Shown piece after piece: positions 1 through 5,785 of a DNA stretch of 8,653 nt. Position 1 is the first letter of the stretch, and the number at the start of each line of letters is the position of its first letter. The stretch is from Deltaproteobacteria bacterium (GTDB lineage Bacteria; Desulfobacterota; Desulfobacteria; Desulfobacterales; UBA11574), in NCBI GenBank assembly GCA_019313505.1, contig JAFDBA010000139.1, forward strand, positions 1-8,653. The letters are read 5' to 3'. The notes under the pieces are model-generated. The model was not told the origin of the DNA and made no database searches. It saw only the letters and a list, made by a program, of their open reading frames with translations. The position numbers and the translations under genes were made by a program.

Positions 1-1
1 T

Positions 2-85
2 AGACGAACCTGCGCTGCTATTCGTGGTTTCATTAACTATTTCAAGAAGTATGAAGAGCGCAAAGCAATCAACCGTGAACCCTGA
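2..85 (+). CDS. Possible C-terminal end of an unidentified plus-strand gene
   Basis: Reading from base 2 there are 27 open codons, ending with TGA at 83-85; the last residues read FINYFKKYEERKAINREP. The charged, helix-like composition and the convergent position against the minus-strand gene that ends at 122 are compatible with the tail of a gene that begins outside the window. The evidence is weak: an adjacent frame is also open over almost the same stretch, and the final bases run into a degenerate GTGAACC-type repeat. I recognise no family. Confidence 0.25.
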   Translation, partial: RRTCAAIRGFINYFKKYEERKAINREP

Positions 86-108
86 ACTGTGAACCTGACA
101 ACCTGAGT
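74..108. repeat. Degenerate short tandem repeat (GTGAAC/CTGAAC units)
   Basis: Variants of the unit (G/C)TGAACC occur several times in a row: GTGAACC, CTGAACT, GTGAACC, then CTGACAACC. This is a short imperfect tandem array in the space between the possible plus-strand gene end and the HEAT-like gene. No function is evident. Confidence 0.4.
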
Positions 109-121
109 AGTTACTTTATTT

Positions 122-793
122 CTATAGTTTAGAAAGAGCTTCCCTGGCAAGTTGACCCACTGTAGTTTCTACCAGATTCATATCAATAAAGATATTTATT
201 ACGGCTTTATCATTGGAAAGATGTTGGAGCAAGGGTTTCGGCAACCCACCGTCGAGGGCTCCGGCAGTCCAGGCTGTAAATCCGCGATGGAACGCATCTT
301 CGGACTGCATATATGGAGGCAGGAAAGGGGCGGCATGTTTTACAAGCCGGGGGCGGGAATGGGCAAGTCTCCCCAGTCCCCAAAGAACGCCTCTTTGAAG
401 AATTGGGTGTTCGATGTAATTTCCTTGTTCGTTGACATAGGATACAAGAAGGAAGGCATACTCCTCGGCCAGCCTGAAATTGCGTGCCATGATTTCGCCC
501 ATGGCCTCGGGCGAACTCCAGCCGATCCCCCCGGATTCGTCGTTCAGATTCCATATCAAACGCCGCATCACGACCCGGGCCGATTCCATATCCTGTTCTG
601 CAAGACGAGAAACCACCGCACCCATTGCAGTAATGGCCCGCCATTTGATCAATTCATTAGTGCTATAAAAAAATGAAAAAAGCGGGTTAACCGCCTGCCG
701 GGCCGGTAGTTGACAGATCTCATCGAGACTCTTTTCGAGATCATCGCTACCTAAAAGTTCCAGGATTTTTTTCTTGAGTTTCCTGTTGGTCAT
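122..793 (-). CDS. HEAT-like repeat protein, DVU0298-like family
   Basis: This 223-aa protein is predicted to be soluble and mostly alpha-helical, with repeated amphipathic helix pairs of HEAT type, for example around residues 33-66, 70-104 and 130-180. There is no signal peptide and no membrane segment. The most distinctive stretch is residues 77-100, containing NDESGGIGWSSPEAMGE, which I recall from a conserved sulfate-reducer family typified by DVU0298 of Desulfovibrio vulgaris; that match is from memory. With only one cysteine (C27) it is not itself an iron-sulfur protein. It lies 38 bases downstream of the ferredoxin gene in the same direction, so it may be the last gene of the redox cluster. 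HEAT folds usually bind proteins, so a scaffold or maturation role is possible, but the function is unknown. The ATG at 793 is the only in-frame start nearby; its ribosome binding site is poor. Confidence 0.75.
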   Translation of the reverse strand: MTNRKLKKKILELLGSDDLEKSLDEICQLPARQAVNPLFSFFYSTNELIKWRAITAMGAVVSRLAEQDMESARVVMRRLIWNLNDESGGIGWSSPEAMGEIMARNFRLAEEYAFLLVSYVNEQGNYIEHPILQRGVLWGLGRLAHSRPRLVKHAAPFLPPYMQSEDAFHRGFTAWTAGALDGGLPKPLLQHLSNDKAVINIFIDMNLVETTVGQLAREALSKL

Positions 794-831
794 TGGTCAT
801 TATTTTTAAAAATATTTGGATCAATTCAGAT

Positions 832-1023
832 TTAACCTTTGTCCCAGTAAATACAGTCTTCCGGGCAGCATTTTATTGCTTCACTGACTTCCATCTCCGG
901 ATAAGAGGCAAGTTCAACCACTTCAATATATCCTGCATTATTTAGTTTAAAAACAGAAGGGCACACCTCGATGCACCCTTCACACAAACTACATTGACTC
1001 AAATCAACAACCGGTATTTTCAT
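832..1023 (-). CDS. Small [4Fe-4S] ferredoxin
   Basis: This 63-aa cytoplasmic electron carrier resembles the monocluster ferredoxins of sulfate reducers such as Desulfovibrio Fd I. The cluster ligands are most likely C11, C14 and C17 (CSLCEGC) plus C53 of the C-terminal CCPEDCIYW segment. Extra cysteines are present at C21 (before P22), C52 and C57, so a second cluster or a disulfide cannot be excluded, although the second half lacks a full CxxCxxC motif. The typical VFKLN segment follows the first cysteines. It sits 106 bases downstream of roo and 38 bases upstream of the HEAT-like gene. It could shuttle low-potential electrons among the oxidoreductases encoded here, but no partner is shown by the sequence. 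The ribosome binding site is weak. Confidence 0.9.
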   Translation of the reverse strand: MKIPVVDLSQCSLCEGCIEVCPSVFKLNNAGYIEVVELASYPEMEVSEAIKCCPEDCIYWDKG

Positions 1024-1129
1024 TTTCAGTTTATTATTCGGCTCCCATACTAAATGTGTTTTGACAAGATCGACATGATTTTTATTATTTTATCATGGTC
1101 ATCCTTTAAATCCTGTCTAATAAATAAAA

Positions 1130-2314
1130 CTATCCCTTTATTGCCTTTCCGATTTTTTTGCCAAGTTCATAACAGGCATTTATGCCATCTTGATCCGGTA
1201 TATACTGGATCTTAACGCCCGGGTCTATGATATCGAATTTCATGGCTTCAAGTTCTTGGTTGATTAGCTTAACCGACTCACCGCTCCAGCCGTAAGAACC
1301 AAAGGCAGCACCGATTTTATTTTTGGGTTTAAGACCTTTCATATAGGTCAAAAAATCGCTGACAGTCGGGAACAACTGGTTGTTAATAGTCGGCGATCCA
1401 ACGATAACGGCTGCCGCATCCAGAACCTCGGTCATAATTTCGCTGCGATGGGAACTGCGAATGTGTATGGGTCTGGCAATAACACCTTCATCGACGATAC
1501 CTTGGGCAATCGCCTCTGCCATTGCTTCGGTACTGTGCCACATGGTGTCATACACGACAACTGCCTTTTTCTCGGGCGCCTGACTTGACCATTTGGCATA
1601 GGCATTAATAATTTTCCCCGGGTCTTTCCGCCAGATAATCCCGTGATCCGGACATATCATATCAATTTCCAAACCAAGTTCAGTCACCTTTTCCAACAGC
1701 TTGAGTATCAGAGGCGAGTACAGCAGGAGAATGTTAGCAAAATACTTCTTGGCATGGGGCATTATCGAATCGCCGATCTGATCATCAAACTTTTCATACC
1801 CGGCATAATGCTGGCCAAAGGCATCGCTGGAAAAGAGAATCTTGTCCTCTTTCACGTAGGTAAACATGTTGTCCGGCCAGTGGAGCATCCGGGTTTCTAA
1901 AAAAGTAAGGGTTCTTTTGCCAAGGCTCAGCTCTTCGCCATTTGCGATTCCATGATAATTCCATTTCTGCGAAAAGTGTCGGGAAAGGTTTTTCAACCCC
2001 ATTTTTGAACAATACAGAGGCTTGTCTTCCCCAATTTTATGCATGACCCGTGGCAAACTGCCGGAATGATCCATTTCCGTGTGGTTGCTGATAACATAGT
2101 CAATCTTTTTGGGATCAACAATTTTAGCAATGTTCTCCAGAAGCTGGTCTGAAAATTCTTTTTTTACCGTATCAATAAGGGCAATTTTTTCATCTACGAT
2201 TAAAAAGGCGTTGTAGCTTGTGCCCTGATAGGTTGAATACCCGTGAAAATCACGGATATTCCAGTCATTAACCCCCACATCATAAATATCTTTTGCTATT
2301 TCTATTGGTTTCAT
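1130..2314 (-). CDS. roo: Rubredoxin:oxygen oxidoreductase (flavodiiron protein, FprA/Roo family)
   Basis: This 394-aa class A flavodiiron protein reduces O2 to water, and in some relatives NO to N2O, in the cytoplasm. It normally takes electrons from rubredoxin. The N-terminal metallo-beta-lactamase-like domain (about 1-245) keeps the full di-iron ligand set: H78, E80, D82 and H83 in HTEMDH, H145 in LHWPDN, D164 and H224. The C-terminal flavodoxin domain (about 250-390) has the FMN phosphate loop YDTMWHSTEAMA (255-266) and the segments VGSPTINN and GSYGWSGES. The length matches D. gigas Roo. The gene lies 26 bases downstream of a rubredoxin gene, with a second rubredoxin just before that, which repeats the known rd-roo linkage of Desulfovibrio. 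A moderate ribosome binding site (GGACAG) precedes the ATG. It looks intact. Confidence 0.97.
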   Translation of the reverse strand: MKPIEIAKDIYDVGVNDWNIRDFHGYSTYQGTSYNAFLIVDEKIALIDTVKKEFSDQLLENIAKIVDPKKIDYVISNHTEMDHSGSLPRVMHKIGEDKPLYCSKMGLKNLSRHFSQKWNYHGIANGEELSLGKRTLTFLETRMLHWPDNMFTYVKEDKILFSSDAFGQHYAGYEKFDDQIGDSIMPHAKKYFANILLLYSPLILKLLEKVTELGLEIDMICPDHGIIWRKDPGKIINAYAKWSSQAPEKKAVVVYDTMWHSTEAMAEAIAQGIVDEGVIARPIHIRSSHRSEIMTEVLDAAAVIVGSPTINNQLFPTVSDFLTYMKGLKPKNKIGAAFGSYGWSGESVKLINQELEAMKFDIIDPGVKIQYIPDQDGINACYELGKKIGKAIKG

Positions 2315-2340
2315 CTTTCTGTCCTTATTCCATATTATTA

Positions 2341-2505
2341 TTAAGTTCGCATCTTTTTAAATTTCTCTTTTGATGCGCCGCATCCCGGGCATTTCCAGTC
2401 ATCAGGAAAATCTTCGAATTTGGTTCCAGGAGGAATACCGTTGTCCATATCTCCCTGCTTCGGATCATAAATATAACCGCACATGGAGCAAACATATTTG
2501 TCCAT
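2341..2505 (-). CDS. rub: Rubredoxin (classical CxxC type), roo-proximal copy
   Basis: This 54-aa one-iron electron carrier has its Fe(Cys)4 site formed by C6-x2-C9 (CSMCGY) and C39-x2-C42 (CPGCGA). The usual YDP, GIPPGT and DDWKCP signatures are all present. The coding frame lies inside a longer, meaningless open frame on the same strand, so it is easily missed. It is the nearest gene upstream of roo (26-base gap) and is therefore the prime candidate for Roo's electron donor. By my count it is about two-thirds identical to the adjacent rubredoxin at 2560-2721, suggesting tandem duplication. The start is ATG with AAGG upstream. The C-terminus is basic (KEKFKKMRT), whereas the neighbouring copy is acidic. 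Confidence 0.96.
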   Translation of the reverse strand: MDKYVCSMCGYIYDPKQGDMDNGIPPGTKFEDFPDDWKCPGCGASKEKFKKMRT

Positions 2506-2559
2506 AGTTTACCTTCTTCTTTATTAGCACATCCATTATATTCGAATATTTTGCCTCTA

Positions 2560-2721
2560 TTACTCCTCTTTTTCGAAGTCGTCCTTTGAAGCACCGCACA
2601 CCGGGCATTCCCAATCATCCGGTACATCTTCCCATTTTGTCCCCGGAGCAACACCACTATCGGAATCACCCTGTTCCGGATCATAAACATAACCACATAC
2701 CGTACATACATATTTATCCAT
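2560..2721 (-). CDS. rub: Rubredoxin (classical CxxC type), upstream tandem copy
   Basis: This is a 53-aa rubredoxin with iron ligands C6, C9 (CTVCGY), C39 and C42 (CPVCGA). The family signatures YDPEQGD, PGTKW and DDWECP are intact. It is preceded by a strong ribosome binding site (AAGGAGG, about seven bases before ATG). The gap to the second copy is 54 bases, so the two rubredoxins and roo are probably cotranscribed. Compared with its neighbour it is clearly acidic, ending KDDFEKEE, so the two copies probably differ in surface charge and partner preference. Possible partners in the window are Roo, rubrerythrin and superoxide reductase; the pairing is inference. Confidence 0.96.
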   Translation of the reverse strand: MDKYVCTVCGYVYDPEQGDSDSGVAPGTKWEDVPDDWECPVCGASKDDFEKEE

Positions 2722-2768
2722 TTTAAACCTCCTTTTCTATTATTTGATCTTTTTGGTGGTTAAAAAAT

Positions 2769-2793
2769 ATACTATCTGTGAAAATCTGTGTCC
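2769..2793. repeat. Single arm of a dispersed ATCTGTGT-type repeat
   Basis: The stretch begins ATACTATCTGTG and ends ATCTGTGTCC. Both ends match, in inverted orientation, the left arm of the palindrome upstream of desulfoferrodoxin (8439-8473), with a different middle. It lies in the 84-base gap between the CX4C rubredoxin stop and the tandem rubredoxin start. It appears to be a partial copy of the same intergenic repeat family. Confidence 0.55.
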
Positions 2794-2805
2794 AATTATT
2801 AAGGT

Positions 2806-3012
2806 TCATTCTCCTGCTACCACGGAACCGGGACCGGCAAGCGGCTTGAACATTTTCTTGCTTGCACCGCAGATCGGGCATTTCCAGTCGTCCGGCAGGT
2901 CGGCAAATTGAGTCCCTTTGGGAATCTTCCCTTTCCTGTCACCCTTGTCCGGGTTGTATATATATCCGCAATTTACAATCTGACACTGATACATCTCTTC
3001 AGGTTCCGCCAT
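2806..3012 (-). CDS. rdl: CX4C-type rubredoxin (Rd-2 / rubredoxin-like, Rdl)
   Basis: This 68-aa rubredoxin has first-pair cysteines C10 and C15 separated by four residues (CQIVNC) instead of two, while the second pair, C45 and C48, is normal (CPIC). This spacing defines the second rubredoxin family described in Desulfovibrio desulfuricans 27774, and a related Rdl is encoded near rubrerythrin in D. vulgaris. The remaining signatures YNPDKGD, IPKGT and DDWKCP are conserved. A 13-residue Gly/Ala/Pro-rich tail (KPLAGPGSVVAGE) extends beyond the usual end. It follows the ISF-ArsC fusion gene by 19 bases and precedes the tandem rubredoxins, so it probably belongs to the same transcript. The start is ATG with AGGGGG just upstream. 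It is cytoplasmic; its physiological partner is unknown. Confidence 0.95.
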   Translation of the reverse strand: MAEPEEMYQCQIVNCGYIYNPDKGDRKGKIPKGTQFADLPDDWKCPICGASKKMFKPLAGPGSVVAGE

Positions 3013-3031
3013 TTCCCCCTCTTTTTATGAT

Positions 3032-4009
3032 TTAGCCGACCATACTTTTTACAAGATCTTTTACTCTTTTTTCTATTTCGTCGCGGACATTTCGCATAAA
3101 TTCGATTGATCTGCCGGATGGATCCGGCAAATCCCAGTCCTGTATTTGTACGCCCGGGATTACGGGACATTCTTCTGAACACCCCATTGTGACAATAATA
3201 TCCGGTTGTAACTCTGATATAGCTTGATCCAGGAAGCGGGTTTTGCGAAATGCCATGTCAATCCCCTTTTCCTGCATGACTTCCACCATTTCAGGATTAA
3301 TTTTTTCTGAGGGTTCACTACCGGCCGAAGCCACTTCAATTTTATCTCCAGCCAAATATTGGGTAAAAGCTGCGGCCATCTGACTGCGACAGGCGTTTTC
3401 CCGACAGGCGAACAACACTTTCTTTCTCCCAAGAAGTGGTGATAAAAGTTCCTTGACTGTTTTTTTTACGTCTTTATGTACGGTTGGATGTTTTCCCATA
3501 TCTCCGGGGTTTTCAATATGCCTGTAGGTTAGGCTCCCATAAAATTCGGCGCCCACAGCATCATAAAAATATTTGGCCGTAAGGTTGACACCCTCAAAAA
3601 GATTCTTCCCCTTTGTTGCACCCTGGGCCAAGAGAAATCCACGCCTGTAATTTCGCGCCGGATCATCAAGCTTAAATTTATATATCCTTGACCAGAGAGC
3701 CTGGCTTCTGTCAATAAGTGCCTTTAACTGGGCAGTTACGTTGTAAAAATATATGGGAGAAGCCATTACAACAACATCCGCCTTGCGAAGCAAAGGGTAA
3801 ATTTCAGATGCCATATCATCATCCTGGGTAACACAGTAGCCATTCTTTTCACAAAAACCGCAGCCCAAACATGGGGTGATATTCTTTTTAGCAACTTCAA
3901 TGACGTGTGTCCTGACCCCGAATCTTTCAGCTTCGTTCATAAATGCTGTAAGAAGATAATTAGTGTTTCCCTTTTTTCGAGGACTTCCCTGTATTCCCAA
4001 TATAAACAT
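3032..4009 (-). CDS. Iron-sulfur flavoprotein fused to an ArsC-like arsenate reductase / LMW phosphatase domain
   Basis: This is a 325-aa two-domain protein. Residues 1-190 form an NADPH-dependent FMN reductase/iron-sulfur flavoprotein fold: an FMN phosphate loop GSPRKKGNT (8-16), a compact cluster motif C47-x2-C50-x2-C53-x5-C59, and ASPIYFYNV (83-91). Residues 195-325 form a thioredoxin-coupled ArsC/low-molecular-weight tyrosine phosphatase fold. It carries the P-loop C202-x5-R208 (CRENACR), redox cysteines C277 and C281 in MGCSEECPVIPG, and the aspartate loop LPDPSG (D296). The three-cysteine arrangement favours arsenate reductase over a phosphatase. I chose the ATG at 4009 because MFILGIQGSP is the natural flavoprotein start and AGGA lies nine bases upstream; an in-frame ATG at 4063 would add 18 atypical residues that overlap a repeat. 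The flavin domain might supply electrons to the ArsC disulfide; this is inference. Confidence 0.9.
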   Translation of the reverse strand: MFILGIQGSPRKKGNTNYLLTAFMNEAERFGVRTHVIEVAKKNITPCLGCGFCEKNGYCVTQDDDMASEIYPLLRKADVVVMASPIYFYNVTAQLKALIDRSQALWSRIYKFKLDDPARNYRRGFLLAQGATKGKNLFEGVNLTAKYFYDAVGAEFYGSLTYRHIENPGDMGKHPTVHKDVKKTVKELLSPLLGRKKVLFACRENACRSQMAAAFTQYLAGDKIEVASAGSEPSEKINPEMVEVMQEKGIDMAFRKTRFLDQAISELQPDIIVTMGCSEECPVIPGVQIQDWDLPDPSGRSIEFMRNVRDEIEKRVKDLVKSMVG

Positions 4010-4049
4010 AAAATAACATCCTAACCCGGATAAACCGAAAATATCTTTT

Positions 4050-4120
4050 TGCCACAAAGGCACGAAGGCACGAAGGATTTATTTAATATTTTTTCTTCGT
4101 GTCTTTGCGTCTTCGTGGCA
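4050..4120. repeat. Long imperfect palindrome (CACGAAG repeat)
   Basis: The left arm (4050-4075, starting TGCCACAAAGG) and the right arm (4095-4120, ending CTTCGTGGCA) are reverse complements with five mismatches in 26 bases, separated by an AT-rich 19-base loop. The arms are built from repeated CACGAAG units, a pattern I associate with dispersed intergenic repeats in many environmental Proteobacteria. It fills most of the gap between the triheme cytochrome gene and the ISF-ArsC gene. It could fold into a hairpin that separates two transcripts, but there is no T-run after it on the minus strand, so it is not a standard intrinsic terminator. Confidence 0.75.
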
Positions 4121-4165
4121 ATAACCGGCCATAGAAAACATAAAATTTACAAATGGATTAAACAC

Positions 4166-4507
4166 CTATTTAGAATGACATTTTCGACATGATGTGGGCC
4201 CGGCTTTTTTCCCCTGTTTTACCAGTTTGCGATGGCATCCTCTGCAATTATTCATCACCCGTTTCTTTTTCAGTTTTCCTTCAGCCTTTAATTTTTTTAT
4301 TATTCCCAGCTTCTGCGGAAAAATACTATGGCAGATTTTACAATCACCCAAATTATTTTGGTGATTACGGTGGGGAAAGTGAATCATCCCTTTACTGCCG
4401 CCGTCAAGGGTAATTTTTTCAGGTCCTTTTTTTATAACCTCAGCAGCCATCACGGCAGCGGAAAGGACAGCAAAAACAACACACAATACAACTATTTTTG
4501 ACTTCAT
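4166..4507 (-). CDS. Secreted triheme cytochrome c (cytochrome c7 / class III c3-like)
   Basis: This 113-aa periplasmic multiheme electron carrier has an N-terminal signal peptide (about residues 1-22: MKSK, a hydrophobic core, then an AVMAA cleavage region). Three CxxCH heme-binding motifs follow: CKICH (56-60), CRGCH (88-92) and CRKCH (107-111). The mature protein contains exactly six histidines: H43, H46 and H49 in the HFPHRNH segment, plus the three in CxxCH. That is just enough for three bis-histidine hemes, as in cytochrome c7. The protein is very lysine-rich. The gene starts 31 bases after cydB with GGAG upstream of the ATG, so it is probably cotranscribed with cytochrome bd. It might exchange electrons with periplasmic hydrogenase, formate dehydrogenase or a membrane quinone reductase; bd oxidases do not themselves use cytochrome c. 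Confidence 0.92.
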   Translation of the reverse strand: MKSKIVVLCVVFAVLSAAVMAAEVIKKGPEKITLDGGSKGMIHFPHRNHQNNLGDCKICHSIFPQKLGIIKKLKAEGKLKKKRVMNNCRGCHRKLVKQGKKAGPTSCRKCHSK

Positions 4508-4538
4508 ACAATATTCTCCATAGCCGAATTATTATGAA

Positions 4539-5567
4539 CTAGTATGCCTCATCATAGGAAAGATCATCTTTTGTCACCTTTCCTTTAAACAGATTATATG
4601 TCCATATCTGATATCCAATCACAATTGGTATAAAAATTATTACCACAATCAGCATTATCTTCAAAGTTAAAGGACTTGAGGATGCATTTTGTGCTGTCAG
4701 GCTGTATCTGGGATTTAAGCTCGATGGGAACAGATTTGGGTAAAGCCCGACAATACCGAAAAATGTTGATCCCACAATGGTGAGTGCCGAGGCAAACCAG
4801 GCTTTGAAAAAAGCTCTTTTTGTCAGAAAAAACTTGATACTCAAAAGAGCAAAAACAGTTATCAGGATGATAAGAAATAAAGCCGGATGGGCCAGGTAGT
4901 TATCATAGAGATGTGTGGAGAACCTGCTGGCAATAAGGAAAATCACCACCACACCCAGAAGCACCGGCCAGAGCTTATTGGCAACGGAAACAGTCCTCTC
5001 ATGCAGATCACCTTCTGTCTTGATGGCCAGCCATAAGGCGCCGTGTACAAGAAAAAGCATTACAAAAAGCACGCCGCCAAGGAGCCCGTAAGGGTTTAAA
5101 AGGGTAAATAATGTTCCATGATAAACGCCGTTATGATCTATGGGGATTCCTTTAAAAATATTTGCAAAGGCCACACCAAAAAGAAGGGCCGGCGCAAAGC
5201 TGCCGATAAAAATGCATGTATCCCAGATTTTTCGCCAGCGCGGATCATCAACCTTGCCTCGAAATTCAAAGGAGACCCCGCGCAGAATCAGGGCAAAAAG
5301 AATCAACATCAAGGCCGAATACATGGATGAAAACATTACGGCATATACCGTGGGGAAGGCTGCAAAAGTAACGCCGCCCGCAGTAATCAGCCAGACTTCG
5401 TTACCATCCCACAGGGGCCCTAATGAATTAATCATAATCCGTTTGTCCTGATCGGTTTTCCCCAGGAACGGATAAAGCGTTCCTATTCCGAAGTCGAATC
5501 CGTCTGTCATGAAAAATAAGGCCCATAAAAGGCCCCATAAAAAGAACCATATTGTCTGTAAAACCAT
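4539..5567 (-). CDS. cydB: Cytochrome bd quinol oxidase subunit II
   Basis: This 342-aa polytopic membrane protein is the partner of CydA in the quinol-oxidising, O2-reducing cytochrome bd complex. Family signatures are DGFDFGIG (22-29) and GPLWDGNEVWL (50-60), followed by ITAGGVTFAAFP and further hydrophobic segments consistent with about eight to nine membrane helices. The length is normal and the frame is uninterrupted. The C-terminal part includes a YPNLFPSSLNP loop and a final helix before a charged tail. It is separated from cydA by 218 bases, an unusually large gap caused mainly by a MITE-like repeat. GGGGAT lies shortly before the ATG. In sulfate reducers cytochrome bd is thought to protect against O2 and may conserve energy; here its function depends on whether cydA is really broken. 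Confidence 0.97.
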   Translation of the reverse strand: MVLQTIWFFLWGLLWALFFMTDGFDFGIGTLYPFLGKTDQDKRIMINSLGPLWDGNEVWLITAGGVTFAAFPTVYAVMFSSMYSALMLILFALILRGVSFEFRGKVDDPRWRKIWDTCIFIGSFAPALLFGVAFANIFKGIPIDHNGVYHGTLFTLLNPYGLLGGVLFVMLFLVHGALWLAIKTEGDLHERTVSVANKLWPVLLGVVVIFLIASRFSTHLYDNYLAHPALFLIILITVFALLSIKFFLTKRAFFKAWFASALTIVGSTFFGIVGLYPNLFPSSLNPRYSLTAQNASSSPLTLKIMLIVVIIFIPIVIGYQIWTYNLFKGKVTKDDLSYDEAY

Positions 5568-5611
5568 TTTTTATCCCCAAATAAATTGAGTATTGATAAT
5601 TTAAGATTGAT

Positions 5612-5739
5612 GGCTTCGTAAAAAGTCAAAAAACATCATTTTTTGTCATTCCGGTGAAAGCCGGAATCCAGTGTTTTCAGAAACTTATGACTGACCTGGG
5701 CCCCGGCTTTCGCCGGGGTGACGACTTTTTACGAGACCG
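5612..5739. mobile_element. MITE-like inverted-repeat element between cydA and cydB
   Basis: A perfect 12-base terminal inverted repeat, TCGTAAAAAGTC at 5616-5627 and GACTTTTTACGA at 5723-5734, encloses two further hairpins: ATTCCGG/CCGGAAT (5648-5667, six-base loop) and CCCCGGC/GCCGGGG (5701-5718, four-base loop). The terminal repeat extends imperfectly by about four bases. It has no coding capacity. The structure fits a non-autonomous miniature element or REP-like repeat; the internal motif of the form GTCATTCCGGNGAAAGCCGGAAT is one I recall as frequent in Deltaproteobacteria. No clear target-site duplication is visible. It interrupts what would normally be a tightly spaced cydAB pair. Confidence 0.8.
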
Positions 5740-5785
5740 TCAAGATTGAAGACTAAAGGTCTTTTTATTTGTCAATACTTAATCG

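Noticed and set aside
74..108. CRISPR-like short repeats near the left edge
   Set aside because: The units are only about seven bases, degenerate and without spacers.
152..676. A 174-codon open frame on the plus strand
   Set aside because: It is antisense to the HEAT-like gene, whose protein has coherent composition and a family motif; the plus-strand translation has no family features.
2535..2563. A TATAAT-like -10 box on the minus strand between the two tandem rubredoxins
   Set aside because: The hexamer occurs at 2540-2535, but no -35-like sequence is found at the proper distance; in AT-rich intergenic DNA this is expected by chance.
2325..2711. A 128-codon open frame on the minus strand covering the rubredoxin region
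   Set aside because: Two perfect rubredoxin genes with their own starts and ribosome binding sites lie in another frame of the same stretch; this frame is a shadow with no recognisable family.
3160..3432. A 90-codon minus-strand open frame inside the ISF-ArsC gene
   Set aside because: It is an overlapping shadow of the ArsC domain in another frame, with low-complexity translation.
4010..4063. N-terminal extension of the ISF-ArsC protein from an ATG at 4063
   Set aside because: The added residues do not fit the flavoprotein fold, the region overlaps a repeat, and the internal ATG at 4009 begins at the natural first beta strand with a usable ribosome binding site.
5648..5718. Intrinsic terminator after cydA
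   Set aside because: On the minus strand the two hairpins are not followed by a T-run; they fit better as internal parts of the MITE-like element.
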